Origin: Sediminibacterium sp. C3
Lineage (GTDB): Bacteria > Bacteroidota > Bacteroidia > Chitinophagales > Chitinophagaceae
Reading direction: 5' to 3'
NCBI RefSeq assembly: GCF_000508085.1
Contig: NZ_KI669560.1
Span: 1,643,228 to 1,707,227 of the forward strand
Length of the DNA: 64,000 nucleotides
Each line of letters opens with the position of its first letter. Within the stretch, counting starts at the first letter, position 1. A program made the translations under genes and the position numbers. This document shows positions 1 through 8,488 of the stretch, piece by piece. The notes under the pieces are model-generated. The model was not told the DNA's origin and made no database searches. It worked only from the letters and a program-made list of their open reading frames with translations.

Positions 1-611
1 TTTAAAATTTCTAACCAACCTTCTAGGCTGCTTACAGGAGTGCCCAATTGATGGGCCGTTTCCTTGGCCATGGAAGCCCATAATTGATTCTGTCCGCTTT
101 GGTGTCTGGTTCTTAAAGAATAAATCACAATCCAAACAAACATGAAGACCAGCATCAATTGTACTATGGGATACCATTGAGCTTCTCTATACAATTTGCT
201 TTGACCATAATAATAGCGAATGGGATTGCTATCATCGGCTTTCAGTTTTACTTCAATGGGCTTTTTATTATAGCTCTTGAATGCCATCAATTGTTTTTGT
301 AAATACAGTGAATCTTTTGCTACGGCGGTTGAGTCTAGGTTTACATAATTACCTGTGGGCTGGTCTTTGTCATCGGTTTCAATGATGGGTATGGTAGTGT
401 TCTCGGTGATGATTTTAGCGGCGAGGTTAATGGAAACCGTATCTGTTGCATTAAGGATGGTTCTTTCGGCTTCTACCCAGGCTTCCACTGCCAGTCTTTC
501 TTTACCCGCTATTTGCTGGGCAATGTATTGTGAATATACAATGGTTCCACTTACAATGGCAATGGCCAAAATAAAGAGAACATTGGTAAAGTTGAATCCC
601 TTGTTAAACAT
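1..611 (-). CDS. Sensor histidine kinase, amino-terminal part (cut by window edge)
   Basis: The gene runs off the left edge, so only the sensory half is visible. Minus-strand translation from the ATG at 611 gives about 203 residues. There is a membrane segment near residues 8-27, an extracytoplasmic stretch, and a second membrane segment near 146-167. A HisKA-type H-box reading KETAHQLGTPVSSL follows, with the phospho-accepting histidine at residue 187. The ATP-binding domain must lie before base 1. In this family a signal outside the membrane drives autophosphorylation and transfer to a response regulator; the signal and partner cannot be told here. The extracytoplasmic part matches no domain I recognise. 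The next gene on the same strand (738-1703) is upstream and is separated by its terminator, so this gene probably has its own promoter. No clear TAnnTTTG element was found. Confidence 0.85.
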   Translation of the reverse strand, partial: MFNKGFNFTNVLFILAIAIVSGTIVYSQYIAQQIAGKERLAVEAWVEAERTILNATDTVSINLAAKIITENTTIPIIETDDKDQPTGNYVNLDSTAVAKDSLYLQKQLMAFKSYNKKPIEVKLKADDSNPIRYYYGQSKLYREAQWYPIVQLMLVFMFVWIVIYSLRTRHQSGQNQLWASMAKETAHQLGTPVSSLEGWLEIL

Positions 612-661
612 GCTACTAAAATAAGCTTTTGGTTGGGTTAAAAATTTCTGACCGGGCCGTA

Positions 662-694
662 CTAAAAAAGAAACCGCCCCATTTTGTGGGACGG
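662..694 (-). terminator. Rho-independent terminator of the coiled-coil gene
   Basis: Read on the minus strand, an 8-bp stem with one mismatch (arms 687-694 and 674-681, loop of five) is followed by a T-rich run at 664-673. It lies about 45 bases past the stop codon of the gene at 738-1703 and insulates the kinase gene downstream. Confidence 0.75.
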
Positions 695-737
695 CTCTTT
701 CACGATTGCTTGCTAAACTAACTAACTACCTGTATGA

Positions 738-1703
738 TTAACTAAATAATCCACCTTTTTTCAAGGTTTTTACGCCCTGACCTATTTTAAATCCGTTGTT
801 ATAAATTTCAATTTTGTAGTCTCCCTCTTTGTAAGCGTCTTTTTGTTTCCAATCAAAACTTACAGGGATGGCTTTATTCTGTTCATAATTCACAGAAACC
901 TTACTGGTATAAGGACGGCTTCCTTCTTCTCTAGTATTGAAGTTGGCGCCTTCGGTTATTACTTTACCATCAGGAGCAGTAACCACTACAAAGAATTCTT
1001 TGGTGCCAGAAGGAGTGATTCTGTTCTCATCAATTACAAAAGAGATTCTGATTAAATCAGCACGCTTTGCAGTTGTAGTTTCTTTTTCTTTACCAGAGCC
1101 TTTGATATTAATTGCGTTGATACCAATTCTTGACGCATGCAGCGTTGACGCCACGTCTACTTTATCTTCTAATTGTTTCTTTTCGGTCTTGGTTGTATTC
1201 AAGGTAGACTCTAGGTTTTGCTTGTCTGCAGTCAATTGGTTTTTTTCTGTATTCAGTTGCTCGTTGGCATTGGTTAACTGTAGGTTTTCGCCTTTTAATT
1301 TTTCAATTTCTGCAAACAGACCATCAATTTTACCATTGAGTTCGCCAATCAATTGCTTGGCTTCTGCTAATTCCTTTTCAGTTGCATTGCGTTTCTTTAG
1401 TATGGAACTGATATTGCCTTTTAATTTCTGGATGTCGGCATTTCTCTCAGCCAAATCACCCTGTAATTCAATGTTATCCTTGGTTAAGGAATCTGCTTTT
1501 GCTGATACATTCATGAATTCCTGCTGAATGGCCAATCTTGCACTGTCTACATTACTGATCTTGGTTTCCAATCCCTGAATGGTGTCTTGGGTCTGGCTTT
1601 TGTCATAGAAAATATAGCCCCAGGTTAATACCAATGCGGCAATTAATATTCCATAAATGGTCTTTCTGTTATCTGGCGCTGCGCCATTGTTTACTGTACT
1701 CAT
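738..1703 (-). CDS. Membrane-anchored coiled-coil protein of unknown function
   Basis: I do not recognise a named family. The 321-residue product has a short cytoplasmic start and one membrane segment near residues 15-33. A long heptad-rich coiled coil rich in Lys, Glu, Gln and Asn runs over roughly 36-185. A compact C-terminal domain of about 130 residues follows, predicted from sequence to be mostly beta (for example the stretch FFVVVTAPDGKVI). The single anchor plus coiled coil suggests a tethering or scaffold protein with its C-terminal domain held away from the membrane; that is inference. The ATG at 1703 gives a sensible amino-terminal end. It is monocistronic, with its own terminator at 662-694, and lies divergent from holA. 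Confidence 0.7.
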   Translation of the reverse strand: MSTVNNGAAPDNRKTIYGILIAALVLTWGYIFYDKSQTQDTIQGLETKISNVDSARLAIQQEFMNVSAKADSLTKDNIELQGDLAERNADIQKLKGNISSILKKRNATEKELAEAKQLIGELNGKIDGLFAEIEKLKGENLQLTNANEQLNTEKNQLTADKQNLESTLNTTKTEKKQLEDKVDVASTLHASRIGINAINIKGSGKEKETTTAKRADLIRISFVIDENRITPSGTKEFFVVVTAPDGKVITEGANFNTREEGSRPYTSKVSVNYEQNKAIPVSFDWKQKDAYKEGDYKIEIYNNGFKIGQGVKTLKKGGLFS

Positions 1704-1843
1704 AGTCTCGATTTTTTAATGATTGATTGCTTCTGGACTCCTATTTTCCAAAACCGTGCCAAAATCGAAAAAGCCTTGAAAATTGTGTACAAAAAAGCCA
1801 GTTGGGCTATGGAAAATCCTTTGGGGTTCAGCATCTTTGCGCT

Positions 1844-2845
1844 ATGTCTGCGGAGAAAATTTTATCGGATTGGAAGAAGAATAGCTATAAGCCGGTTTAT
1901 TGGCTGGAAGGGGAAGAAGCTTATTTTATTGATGTGCTGGTAGATTATGCCGAGAAAAAATTGTTGTCTCCGGCTGAAGCGGAGTTTAATCTGACTATTT
2001 TTTATGGAAAAGATGCCGACTGGGCGGAGGTAGTCAATGCCTGTAAACGTTATCCCATGTTTGCGGATAAGCAGGTGGTTATTCTGAAGGAAGCTCAACA
2101 GATGAAAGACCTGGAAAAGTTACTGGGATATATTGAGCAGCCTCTGGCTTCTACCATTTTTGTGGTGAGTCACAAGGAAAAAAAAGTAGATGGGAGAGGC
2201 AAGCTGGCTACTGCCTTAAAAAAGACAAAAGCCGAAGTACTTACCACTAAGAAATTGTATGACAATCAACTCCCGGATTGGGCAGGGCAAATGATAAAAA
2301 ATCATGGTCACACCATTACTCCTAAAGCATTGGCCATGCTGGTGGATCATATTGGTAACGATTTGAGCAGAATTGAAAATGAAATCGAGAAGCTCATGCT
2401 GAATATGGGCACACGAAAATCCATAGCGGAAGAAGACGTGGAGAATTTCATTGGGGTGAGCAAGGAATTCAATGCCTTTGAATTGCAGGCCGCTGTTGCG
2501 CAAAAAGATTTGGCAAAATCGATTCGGATTATTCAATATTTTGAATCCAATCCAAAAGCAGGTCCCATTCAATTGATATTGCCTTCCATTTATAATTTCT
2601 TTAGTAAACTCTATGTGCTCTTGTCTTTGCCGGATAAGAATGAGACCGCTGCAGCGGCGGCGCTGGGTGTTTCTCCGTTTTTTGTAAAAGATTATTACGC
2701 CGCCGCGCGCAAGTACGATTTCGCAGCAGTGGAGAAGGTTCTTTTACTATTACACGAATACAATTTGCGAAGCCTGGGCGTACACAATGGTTCCGCCAAT
2801 GACGCGGGGCTCATGAAAGAATTGGTAGTAAAAATAATGGCATAA
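1844..2845 (+). CDS. holA: DNA polymerase III subunit delta
   Basis: Delta is the clamp-loader subunit that opens the sliding clamp. The product is about 333 residues, normal for HolA, with the family's start (a short helix, then PVYWLEGEEAYFIDV) and the central stretch KVDGRGKLATALKK. The C-terminal helical collar region is also present. It has no Walker motifs, as expected, because delta does not hydrolyse ATP. The open frame extends upstream to 1727, but the family's amino terminus begins at MSAEKIL, so I place the start at 1844. A degenerate promoter element CATCTTTG at 1832-1839 stands only four bases before this ATG, so the mRNA may be leaderless. It is convergent with ribF. Confidence 0.92.
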   Translation: MSAEKILSDWKKNSYKPVYWLEGEEAYFIDVLVDYAEKKLLSPAEAEFNLTIFYGKDADWAEVVNACKRYPMFADKQVVILKEAQQMKDLEKLLGYIEQPLASTIFVVSHKEKKVDGRGKLATALKKTKAEVLTTKKLYDNQLPDWAGQMIKNHGHTITPKALAMLVDHIGNDLSRIENEIEKLMLNMGTRKSIAEEDVENFIGVSKEFNAFELQAAVAQKDLAKSIRIIQYFESNPKAGPIQLILPSIYNFFSKLYVLLSLPDKNETAAAAALGVSPFFVKDYYAAARKYDFAAVEKVLLLLHEYNLRSLGVHNGSANDAGLMKELVVKIMA

Positions 2846-2876
2846 GTCAGAAATCGCGCTCCGCTCGACTTCTCAA

Positions 2877-3809
2877 TTAAGATGCAAAGACCTCTATCGC
2901 CTGGTTTCTATCGGCGTTTAATTGGGCTTTTAATTCTTCCAGTCCATTGAATTTGACTTCGCCTCGCAGGAATTTTTCAATTCTTATGGTTAGTGTTCTT
3001 CCGTAAATATCACGGTTGAAATCGAAAATATTTACTTCAATCACCCGCTTCTTACCATCTACAGTAGGCCTTACGCCAATATTCATCATGCCCTTGAAAG
3101 ATTCTGCATCCATATCAATGGAAACCGCATATACCCCATTGGCAGGGATTAATTTTTCTTCACTGCTGATATGCAGATTGGCCGTAGGGAAGCCAATGGT
3201 TCTTCCGATTTTATTTCCTTCTACCACTAAGCCTTCAAAGAAATAGGCATAGCCTAAGAAATGATTAGCCGTATTAATATCATTGTTCAACAATGCTTCT
3301 CTGATACGAGTAGAGCTAATCACAACCTGGTTCAACATTTCTTCTGAAATCTCTTTCACTTCAAAGCCCAGTTCGCGGCCATATTTTTCCAGCAAGTGAT
3401 AATCCCCCGTTTTGCCTTTTCCAAAACGATGGTCGTAGCCTATAATAATAACGCTGGGTTTAAAGTATCGATACAAAAAATTTTGCACATAGTCATCCGC
3501 AGATTGATTCGAAAACTGATGATCAAATGGAATCACTACCAGGTGGTCAATCCCCGCTTTTTCTAATAAAGCTGTTTTTTCTTCCAGTGTATTAATCAAT
3601 TTAATATCTCCGGGGACAGAAGAAACAATTTTACGCGGGTGGGGGTGGAAAGTAATGATAACGGTCTCTCCGTTCACACGGGCTGCTTCCGATTTCATTT
3701 GCTGCAAAATCTGTTGGTGCCCCTGATGAACCCCATCAAAAGTGCCAATGGTAACCACCGCGTTTCGGAACGCGGGCAACTCGTTTGCCAATTCACGATA
3801 TACCTTCAT
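2877..3809 (-). CDS. ribF: Bifunctional riboflavin kinase / FAD synthetase
   Basis: The enzyme converts riboflavin to FMN and then to FAD. The 310-residue product has an N-terminal nucleotidyltransferase domain with GTFDGVHQGH at residues 22-31 and SSTRIREAL further on. A C-terminal riboflavin kinase domain carries GRTIGFPTANL. Length and domain order are standard. The frame stays open to 3911, but the promoter element at 3818-3825 lies inside that extension, and the family start (MKVYRELA) is at 3809. The mRNA would then have a leader of only a few bases. No FMN riboswitch is present and there is no room for one. The gene is divergent from purM across about 100 bases. Confidence 0.95.
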   Translation of the reverse strand: MKVYRELANELPAFRNAVVTIGTFDGVHQGHQQILQQMKSEAARVNGETVIITFHPHPRKIVSSVPGDIKLINTLEEKTALLEKAGIDHLVVIPFDHQFSNQSADDYVQNFLYRYFKPSVIIIGYDHRFGKGKTGDYHLLEKYGRELGFEVKEISEEMLNQVVISSTRIREALLNNDINTANHFLGYAYFFEGLVVEGNKIGRTIGFPTANLHISSEEKLIPANGVYAVSIDMDAESFKGMMNIGVRPTVDGKKRVIEVNIFDFNRDIYGRTLTIRIEKFLRGEVKFNGLEELKAQLNADRNQAIEVFAS

Positions 3810-3817
3810 AATCGGCG

Positions 3818-3825
3818 CAAAAGTA
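3818..3825 (-). promoter_or_regulatory. -7 promoter element of ribF
   Basis: The minus strand reads TACTTTTG, matching TAnnTTTG. It ends eight bases before the ribF ATG, which implies an almost leaderless transcript. Confidence 0.7.
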
Positions 3826-3870
3826 CGGACTCCACGCCAAAGTTCCTGCCGGTAAGATACCTCGTTTTTG

Positions 3871-3878
3871 TACCTTTG
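3871..3878 (+). promoter_or_regulatory. -7 promoter element of purM
   Basis: TACCTTTG, a full match to TAnnTTTG, lies 31 bases before the purM ATG at 3910. It rules out the in-frame ATG at 3868 as the start. Confidence 0.7.
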
Positions 3879-3909
3879 CCCCCATTCTATACTTTCAAAA
3901 CATCCATTC

Positions 3910-5091
3910 ATGTCTTTATACGCACAAAGAGGGGTATCTGCACAAAAAGAAGAAGTGCATCAAGCCATTCAGAAATTAGACCAGGGCTTATATCCCCATG
4001 CATTCTGTAAGATCTATCCCGACTTTTTGTGCAACAATCCTGAATGGGTAAATATCATGCATGCAGATGGGGCAGGTACCAAGAGTATTCTTGCTTATTT
4101 ATATTGGAAAGAAACCGGCGATATCAGCGTGTGGAAAGGAATAGCTCAGGATGCAGTAGCCATGAATTTGGACGATTTGCTTTGCGTGGGTGTTACAGAC
4201 CAATTGTTGTTTTCAAGTACCATTGATCGAAATAAAATGCTGATCAATGGGGATGTACTGGAAGCCATTATCAACGGCACACAGGAGTTTTTTAATACGC
4301 TGAAAGAATATGGCGTTAACATTCATTACCTCGGAGGTGAAACGGCAGATGTAGGTGATGTGGTTAGAACGGTTGCTGTAAATGGAACCATGACTTCACG
4401 CTGGCCAAAGAATAAACTGATTACCAACGACAAGATTCAGGAAGGAGATGTGATTGTGGGTTTTGCGAGTGCCGGTAAAGCGCATTATGAAACGGAATAC
4501 AATAGTGGATTGGGAAGCAATGGTTTAACCAGTGCCCGTCATGATGTGCTGGAAAAAATGTATGCCCGCCAATATCCGGAAACATTTGAACCTAAACTAC
4601 AGGATAAAGTAGTGTACATCGGTAAGAACAAAATGACCGATATCGTGAATATCAAAGGAGTGAAAATACCGGTTGGAAAATTATTATTGTCCCCTACCAG
4701 AACCTATGCACCCTTGATGAAAAAAATACTGGATCTGCATTTCGATGATATTCATGGAGCCATTCACTGCAGCGGCGGAGGCCAAACCAAGTGCATGAAA
4801 TACCTGCCCCAACCTTTCCATATTCTGAAGGACAACCTGTTTGAGGTTCCTCCGATATTTAAGATTATTCAAGAGAACTCTGGTGCGGATTACAAGGAAA
4901 TGTACCAGGTATTCAATATGGGGCATCGACTGGAAATTTTTACGAAAGAAACAACAGCGGCAGCGTTGATCCAATTAGCGAATGAGCTTGGTATAGATGC
5001 ACAAGTGGTGGGCAGGGTAGAAGCGGCTCAAAACGGGAAATCTTCCTTAACGCTCAAGGGAGGCTTTGGAGAAGTCTTTTATCAATATTAA
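3910..5091 (+). CDS. purM: Phosphoribosylformylglycinamidine cyclo-ligase (AIR synthase)
   Basis: PurM closes the imidazole ring of aminoimidazole ribotide in purine synthesis, using ATP. The 393-residue product is the long Bacteroidota form of the AIR synthase superfamily. Visible are the N-terminal substrate/metal loop with HADGAGTKS, the conserved DDLLCVGVTDQLL region, GGETADVGD, and the glycine-rich C-terminal stretch IHCSGGGQTK. The start at 3910 is set by the promoter element at 3871-3878. It is divergent from ribF, with ftsE downstream under its own promoter. Some superfamily members (selenophosphate synthetase, HypE, ThiL) look related, but the motif spacing fits PurM better. Confidence 0.88.
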   Translation: MSLYAQRGVSAQKEEVHQAIQKLDQGLYPHAFCKIYPDFLCNNPEWVNIMHADGAGTKSILAYLYWKETGDISVWKGIAQDAVAMNLDDLLCVGVTDQLLFSSTIDRNKMLINGDVLEAIINGTQEFFNTLKEYGVNIHYLGGETADVGDVVRTVAVNGTMTSRWPKNKLITNDKIQEGDVIVGFASAGKAHYETEYNSGLGSNGLTSARHDVLEKMYARQYPETFEPKLQDKVVYIGKNKMTDIVNIKGVKIPVGKLLLSPTRTYAPLMKKILDLHFDDIHGAIHCSGGGQTKCMKYLPQPFHILKDNLFEVPPIFKIIQENSGADYKEMYQVFNMGHRLEIFTKETTAAALIQLANELGIDAQVVGRVEAAQNGKSSLTLKGGFGEVFYQY

Positions 5092-5115
5092 CCTTTAGAT
5101 TGAGGAGTCTGCACT

Positions 5116-5123
5116 TATATTTG
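5116..5123 (+). promoter_or_regulatory. -7 promoter element of ftsE
   Basis: TATATTTG matches TAnnTTTG. The implied transcript start near 5130 leaves a leader of about 6 or 15 bases before the two candidate ATGs at 5136 and 5145. Confidence 0.7.
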
Positions 5124-5144
5124 TAACACTATTTAATGCATACT

Positions 5145-5831
5145 ATGTCTGAAACTGTTGTCTCTTTAAAGCATGTTAATATTTATCAGGGCAGTAGCCT
5201 GATTTTGCAAGATGTTAATTTCACCATTAACAAAGGCGAGTTCGTTTACCTAGTGGGTAAAACAGGCACGGGTAAGAGTAGTTTGTTGAAAACATTGTAT
5301 GGTGAACTTACTTTAACAGAGGGAGAAGCTTCTGTGGTAGGATTTGATTTAAGAGGAATGGACTGGAAGAAAGTTCCATTCTTAAGAAGAAACCTGGGTG
5401 TAGTATTCCAGGATTTTCAATTGCTCACAGACAGAAATGTACACGAGAACTTGAAATTCGTGTTGAAAGCTACAGGCTGGAAAGACGAGCGATTGATTGA
5501 AGAAAAAATCAATGATGTGTTAGATAAAGTGGGCTTGAAAAGCAAGGGCTTTAAAATGCCTTTTGAAATGAGTGGTGGTGAACAACAAAGGGTTGAAATT
5601 GCCCGCGCCCTGCTTAATTCCCCCAAACTTATTTTAGCGGATGAACCTACCGGTAATTTAGATCCGGAAACCAGCGATGAAATTATGCAGTTGCTGTTCC
5701 AAATTGCTAGGGACTACGGTACATCAGTTGTGATGGCTACACACGATTTTATTGTGATCAATCGCTATCCAAGCAGAATGCTAAAAACAGAAAACGGAAG
5801 AGTGGCCGACAGTGCCACACATTTAGTGTAG
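5145..5831 (+). CDS. ftsE: Cell division ABC transporter ATPase FtsE
   Basis: FtsE is the ATPase that, with the membrane protein FtsX, links septal ring constriction to peptidoglycan hydrolase activation. The product of about 228 residues has Walker A GKTGTGKS at residues 38-45, a Q-loop in VVFQDFQLL, the ABC signature MSGGEQQR, Walker B LILADEP, and the switch histidine in ATHD. The sequence fits FtsE/LolD-type ATPases; the amino-terminal half and lack of a LolD-type context favour FtsE. An in-frame ATG also exists at 5136. Unlike in E. coli, no ftsX follows: the next genes are glycosyltransferases on the other strand. LolD is the main alternative identity. Confidence 0.8.
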   Translation: MSETVVSLKHVNIYQGSSLILQDVNFTINKGEFVYLVGKTGTGKSSLLKTLYGELTLTEGEASVVGFDLRGMDWKKVPFLRRNLGVVFQDFQLLTDRNVHENLKFVLKATGWKDERLIEEKINDVLDKVGLKSKGFKMPFEMSGGEQQRVEIARALLNSPKLILADEPTGNLDPETSDEIMQLLFQIARDYGTSVVMATHDFIVINRYPSRMLKTENGRVADSATHLV

Positions 5832-5851
5832 CGCGGGTCCACTTTATAGAC

Positions 5852-6979
5852 TTAGTTTCCCCAGATCCAGCCAACCTGCTTTTGAGCGTTGGCAGTATTA
5901 TTGAATTTTGGAACCAACCATTTATTTCTAAGTCTGATTTCCTCTTCTGAGAAAGGCTGGTGATAGAGCTGCATAATGATTTCCTTAAAAGCATTGACTG
6001 TTGTGCCTGTATGGCAAAGCGGTTCAAGTCCGGAGTCGGCAATCATGGCTTCATTTACCACTACATGTCTGCCATTGAATAGTGCATTCAGCAATTTGAA
6101 TTTCATGCCTGTACTAATATAAGCAGGTAATACATTGATATGTGCTTTGGCAATCATATCCTGCATTTCCTTTTCTGTTGGGTTGGCAACTAAGCAAGAA
6201 AACTTACTAGAGTATGCCAGTTTTTTTAGTCTTTCGGAGGGATTTTTACCGGCTATAACCAACGGAATGGCTAAGTTTTTAAACACTTTTTCCAGTAACC
6301 AGGTTGCTGCTTTTTCATTGGCTTCCACACTCAGATCTCCGTGATATAAACAGTAAGAACCAATGCCTTCTGGTGCGGTTAATTCCCAGTTAGGTATATA
6401 TAAGGATAGTTCCTCAATATTTTTGCAACCAAATTCTTTGCGATACACATCGTTGTCTGCTTCTTTTACTCCCCAGAAAGTAGCCCTTCCGGCAAGGTCT
6501 GCTTCATATTTTTTTAAGAGCCTTGATTCGTTCCAATAATATGCTTTCTTAACAAGTGAACTGGCGTTTTTATATAAATCCTGATAATAGCGATACTCTA
6601 CATTGTGTAAACGCACAAAACAGTTTCTGTTTTTAAAACGTGAATCGTGCAACAGGTAGGTACAATGTACACCCTCCATGAAGATAGGGTAGTTGTCTTT
6701 CAAGAGATTCTGGTAGAGATTTTCGTTAATTCGGCTACTCACGATATAAGGTAAACTGCTGGAAAATCCCTTGTGCCCCTGAACCCTTGGGTAATAATTG
6801 ACGGATTCGCAATAGGCATTTAAAGCAGATTGATGCCCTCTGCCGTAATCAAAACAGTGTAAATGGATTTTAATCCCTTGCTGCTTAAATGCGGGAAGCT
6901 TGTAAAATACATCACAGGCTCCACCATAATCGGCTGGATAGGGAACATCAAAGGCAATAATGTGTAAGTGCTTTTCCAA
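5852..6979 (-). CDS. Glycosyltransferase, GT4-like
   Basis: This is a 375-residue GT-B fold glycosyltransferase. The N-terminal domain starts with HIIAFDVPYPADYGGACDV, the usual donor/acceptor loop of GT4 enzymes. The C-terminal half carries a Rossmann-like stretch (VIAGKNPSERL) and the motif INVLPAYISTGMKFKLLNAL, the position of the family's E-x7-E region. The sugar and acceptor cannot be told; surface polysaccharide or glycolipid synthesis is likely. The start codon is TTG at 6979, since no ATG precedes the conserved amino terminus. It begins one base after the stop of the upstream glycosyltransferase, so the two form a translationally coupled operon. Confidence 0.8.
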   Translation of the reverse strand: MEKHLHIIAFDVPYPADYGGACDVFYKLPAFKQQGIKIHLHCFDYGRGHQSALNAYCESVNYYPRVQGHKGFSSSLPYIVSSRINENLYQNLLKDNYPIFMEGVHCTYLLHDSRFKNRNCFVRLHNVEYRYYQDLYKNASSLVKKAYYWNESRLLKKYEADLAGRATFWGVKEADNDVYRKEFGCKNIEELSLYIPNWELTAPEGIGSYCLYHGDLSVEANEKAATWLLEKVFKNLAIPLVIAGKNPSERLKKLAYSSKFSCLVANPTEKEMQDMIAKAHINVLPAYISTGMKFKLLNALFNGRHVVVNEAMIADSGLEPLCHTGTTVNAFKEIIMQLYHQPFSEEEIRLRNKWLVPKFNNTANAQKQVGWIWGN

Positions 6980-6980
6980 T

Positions 6981-8189
6981 TTATAATCTCCTGTAAAATG
7001 CCAATAGTTGCTCCGACTCTTTTTCCCAATTTAGGATTTTGGCGGCTTCGGGGCAGACCAGCTTTAAACTCTTATACAAAACAGTATCAGAGAGCAAATT
7101 GTTCATTGCAGTGCTAAGGGTATCCATTTCAATGTCATTGATTAACAAGGCAAAAGGATATTGCCGACCTATTTCGGAATAGGCAGGATAGTTTACGCAG
7201 ACCTGCGGAATACCAGCAGCCATATAATCGAAGAACCGGTTGGCCAGAGAATAGTATTGATTGACTCCTTCCGGTTCAAAAATGGTAATTCCCATATAGG
7301 CCAAGGGAGTCAGTTTTTTGAGTTCAGCTGGGGGTATGGGAGGGTGAATAAATACTTTTTCAGACAGGTTATGCTGTTTGATGAGTCCTTCTGTTTCAGG
7401 TAGAAAATTGCCGGCACCTACAATCAACAGGGGAGCATTCACTTTTTTCATAGCTGGAATCAGGGTTTCAAATCCCCTTCCATGGTTCACCGCCCCTTGA
7501 TATATAATAAATTTGTCTTTGAGTTGATTATTAATAAGTTGATTAAGTTTATATGAAGTAAAAGTATATGCATATTTACGCTTTTCCAGTGCAGCTTCTG
7601 CCAAAACGTCTGTCTTTTTTTCATTTAGATGATCAGCTGAAACCGAGGTAGATGCGAGGGATGGGAGATTTCTTATTACTTCATATTTAATTTTAAGTCG
7701 ATTATAAAACAAGTCAGAAAGGTCCTGGTTTACCGTATAACCCCTTCTGAAATGGGGCAAACTGATTTTCTCAATGGTCCGCCAGATAGCTGCTATGAGG
7801 GGTCTGGTTCTTACTTCCTTCATTTCAGTGAAGAATTCATGGGCATCGTATACCCTTTTCTTTTTTCTGATGGTAGTAGCGGTAAGTACAGGTAATACGG
7901 TATCAAGATCAATTGCACATGCAATATCATATGATAACCAACATAATAGAACGAATAATTTTATATTAAATTCAATATAAAATAAGGGGCCTTTCCCGAA
8001 AAAGCACCGGATTAGTTGCTGCTCATAGGCTTTTCCATAAAGTGGCGGGATTGGAATGGCCTGATTTTTAGACCTCTTCACGCCAATGATGGTTACGGTA
8101 TATCCATTGGCAGCTAGGGTACTGCAGATTCTCTGCATGCGTTGATCATAGCAAATCTCGTTGGTTACCGTAAATACAATCGATTGCAT
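6981..8189 (-). CDS. Glycosyltransferase, GT4-like
   Basis: This 402-residue GT-B glycosyltransferase is the first gene of a two-gene operon. The start FTVTNEICYDQRMQRICSTL is typical of a Bacteroidota glycosyltransferase subfamily that acts on surface glycans. The middle has CAIDLDTVLPVL and YDAHEFFTEM. The C-terminal nucleotide-sugar half has FIIYQGAVNHGRG, followed by the region around YSLANRFFDYMAAGIPQV, equivalent to the GT4 donor-binding loop. Substrate unknown. A full promoter element at 8194-8201 ends just four bases before the ATG, so the mRNA should start at or inside the start codon. The downstream GT4-like gene follows after one base. Confidence 0.82.
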   Translation of the reverse strand: MQSIVFTVTNEICYDQRMQRICSTLAANGYTVTIIGVKRSKNQAIPIPPLYGKAYEQQLIRCFFGKGPLFYIEFNIKLFVLLCWLSYDIACAIDLDTVLPVLTATTIRKKKRVYDAHEFFTEMKEVRTRPLIAAIWRTIEKISLPHFRRGYTVNQDLSDLFYNRLKIKYEVIRNLPSLASTSVSADHLNEKKTDVLAEAALEKRKYAYTFTSYKLNQLINNQLKDKFIIYQGAVNHGRGFETLIPAMKKVNAPLLIVGAGNFLPETEGLIKQHNLSEKVFIHPPIPPAELKKLTPLAYMGITIFEPEGVNQYYSLANRFFDYMAAGIPQVCVNYPAYSEIGRQYPFALLINDIEMDTLSTAMNNLLSDTVLYKSLKLVCPEAAKILNWEKESEQLLAFYRRL

Positions 8190-8193
8190 GTAA

Positions 8194-8201
8194 CAAATAT
8201 A
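8194..8201 (-). promoter_or_regulatory. -7 promoter element of the glycosyltransferase operon
   Basis: The minus strand reads TATATTTG, a full TAnnTTTG match. Only four bases separate it from the ATG at 8189, so the transcript is probably leaderless. Confidence 0.7.
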
Positions 8202-8488
8202 GGGTCAATACAAAGCCTTTGGCTTCGGTAATCTGTGCCAACTGATTTATTCACGGTTTTTGGTGGATAACTTCTTGTAAAAGGTTCATATTTTTATGCA
8301 ATATTTTATTACAATAAAATAATATAATTAATTGATTAATAATTATTTAGTTTATTGTAATTAAAGTACTTTTCTTCTATTGGCTTTTCAAGCTGGATTT
8401 CTTCTTCACTTATTATTCACAATGGGCTTTTGCCTATATAAATTCTACTGCTTTTAACTTATGTTCGCAGGTACTAAATAGTGATAAC
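8202..8488. other. AT-rich gap between divergent operons
   Basis: This is the only stretch near 300 bases without a gene. It must hold the smc promoter, but no clean TAnnTTTG element is visible; the closest, TATGTTCG, is at about 8460-8467. A perfect 9-bp inverted repeat (TATTTTATT / AATAAAATA, two-base spacer) lies at 8302-8321 within very AT-rich sequence. It could be an operator or simply a result of base composition. A single DnaA-box-like GGTGGATAA occurs near 8261, which is not enough to argue for an origin. No small ORF or RNA is supported. Confidence 0.5.

Noticed and set aside
937..1527. 196-codon plus-strand ORF
   Set aside because: It is the antisense shadow of the coiled-coil gene; no family resemblance and no promoter element.
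3810..3909. FMN riboswitch upstream of ribF
   Set aside because: The promoter lies eight bases from the start codon, leaving no leader for a riboswitch.
8202..8488. Replication origin
   Set aside because: AT-rich, but only one DnaA-box-like sequence and no dnaA or dnaN nearby.
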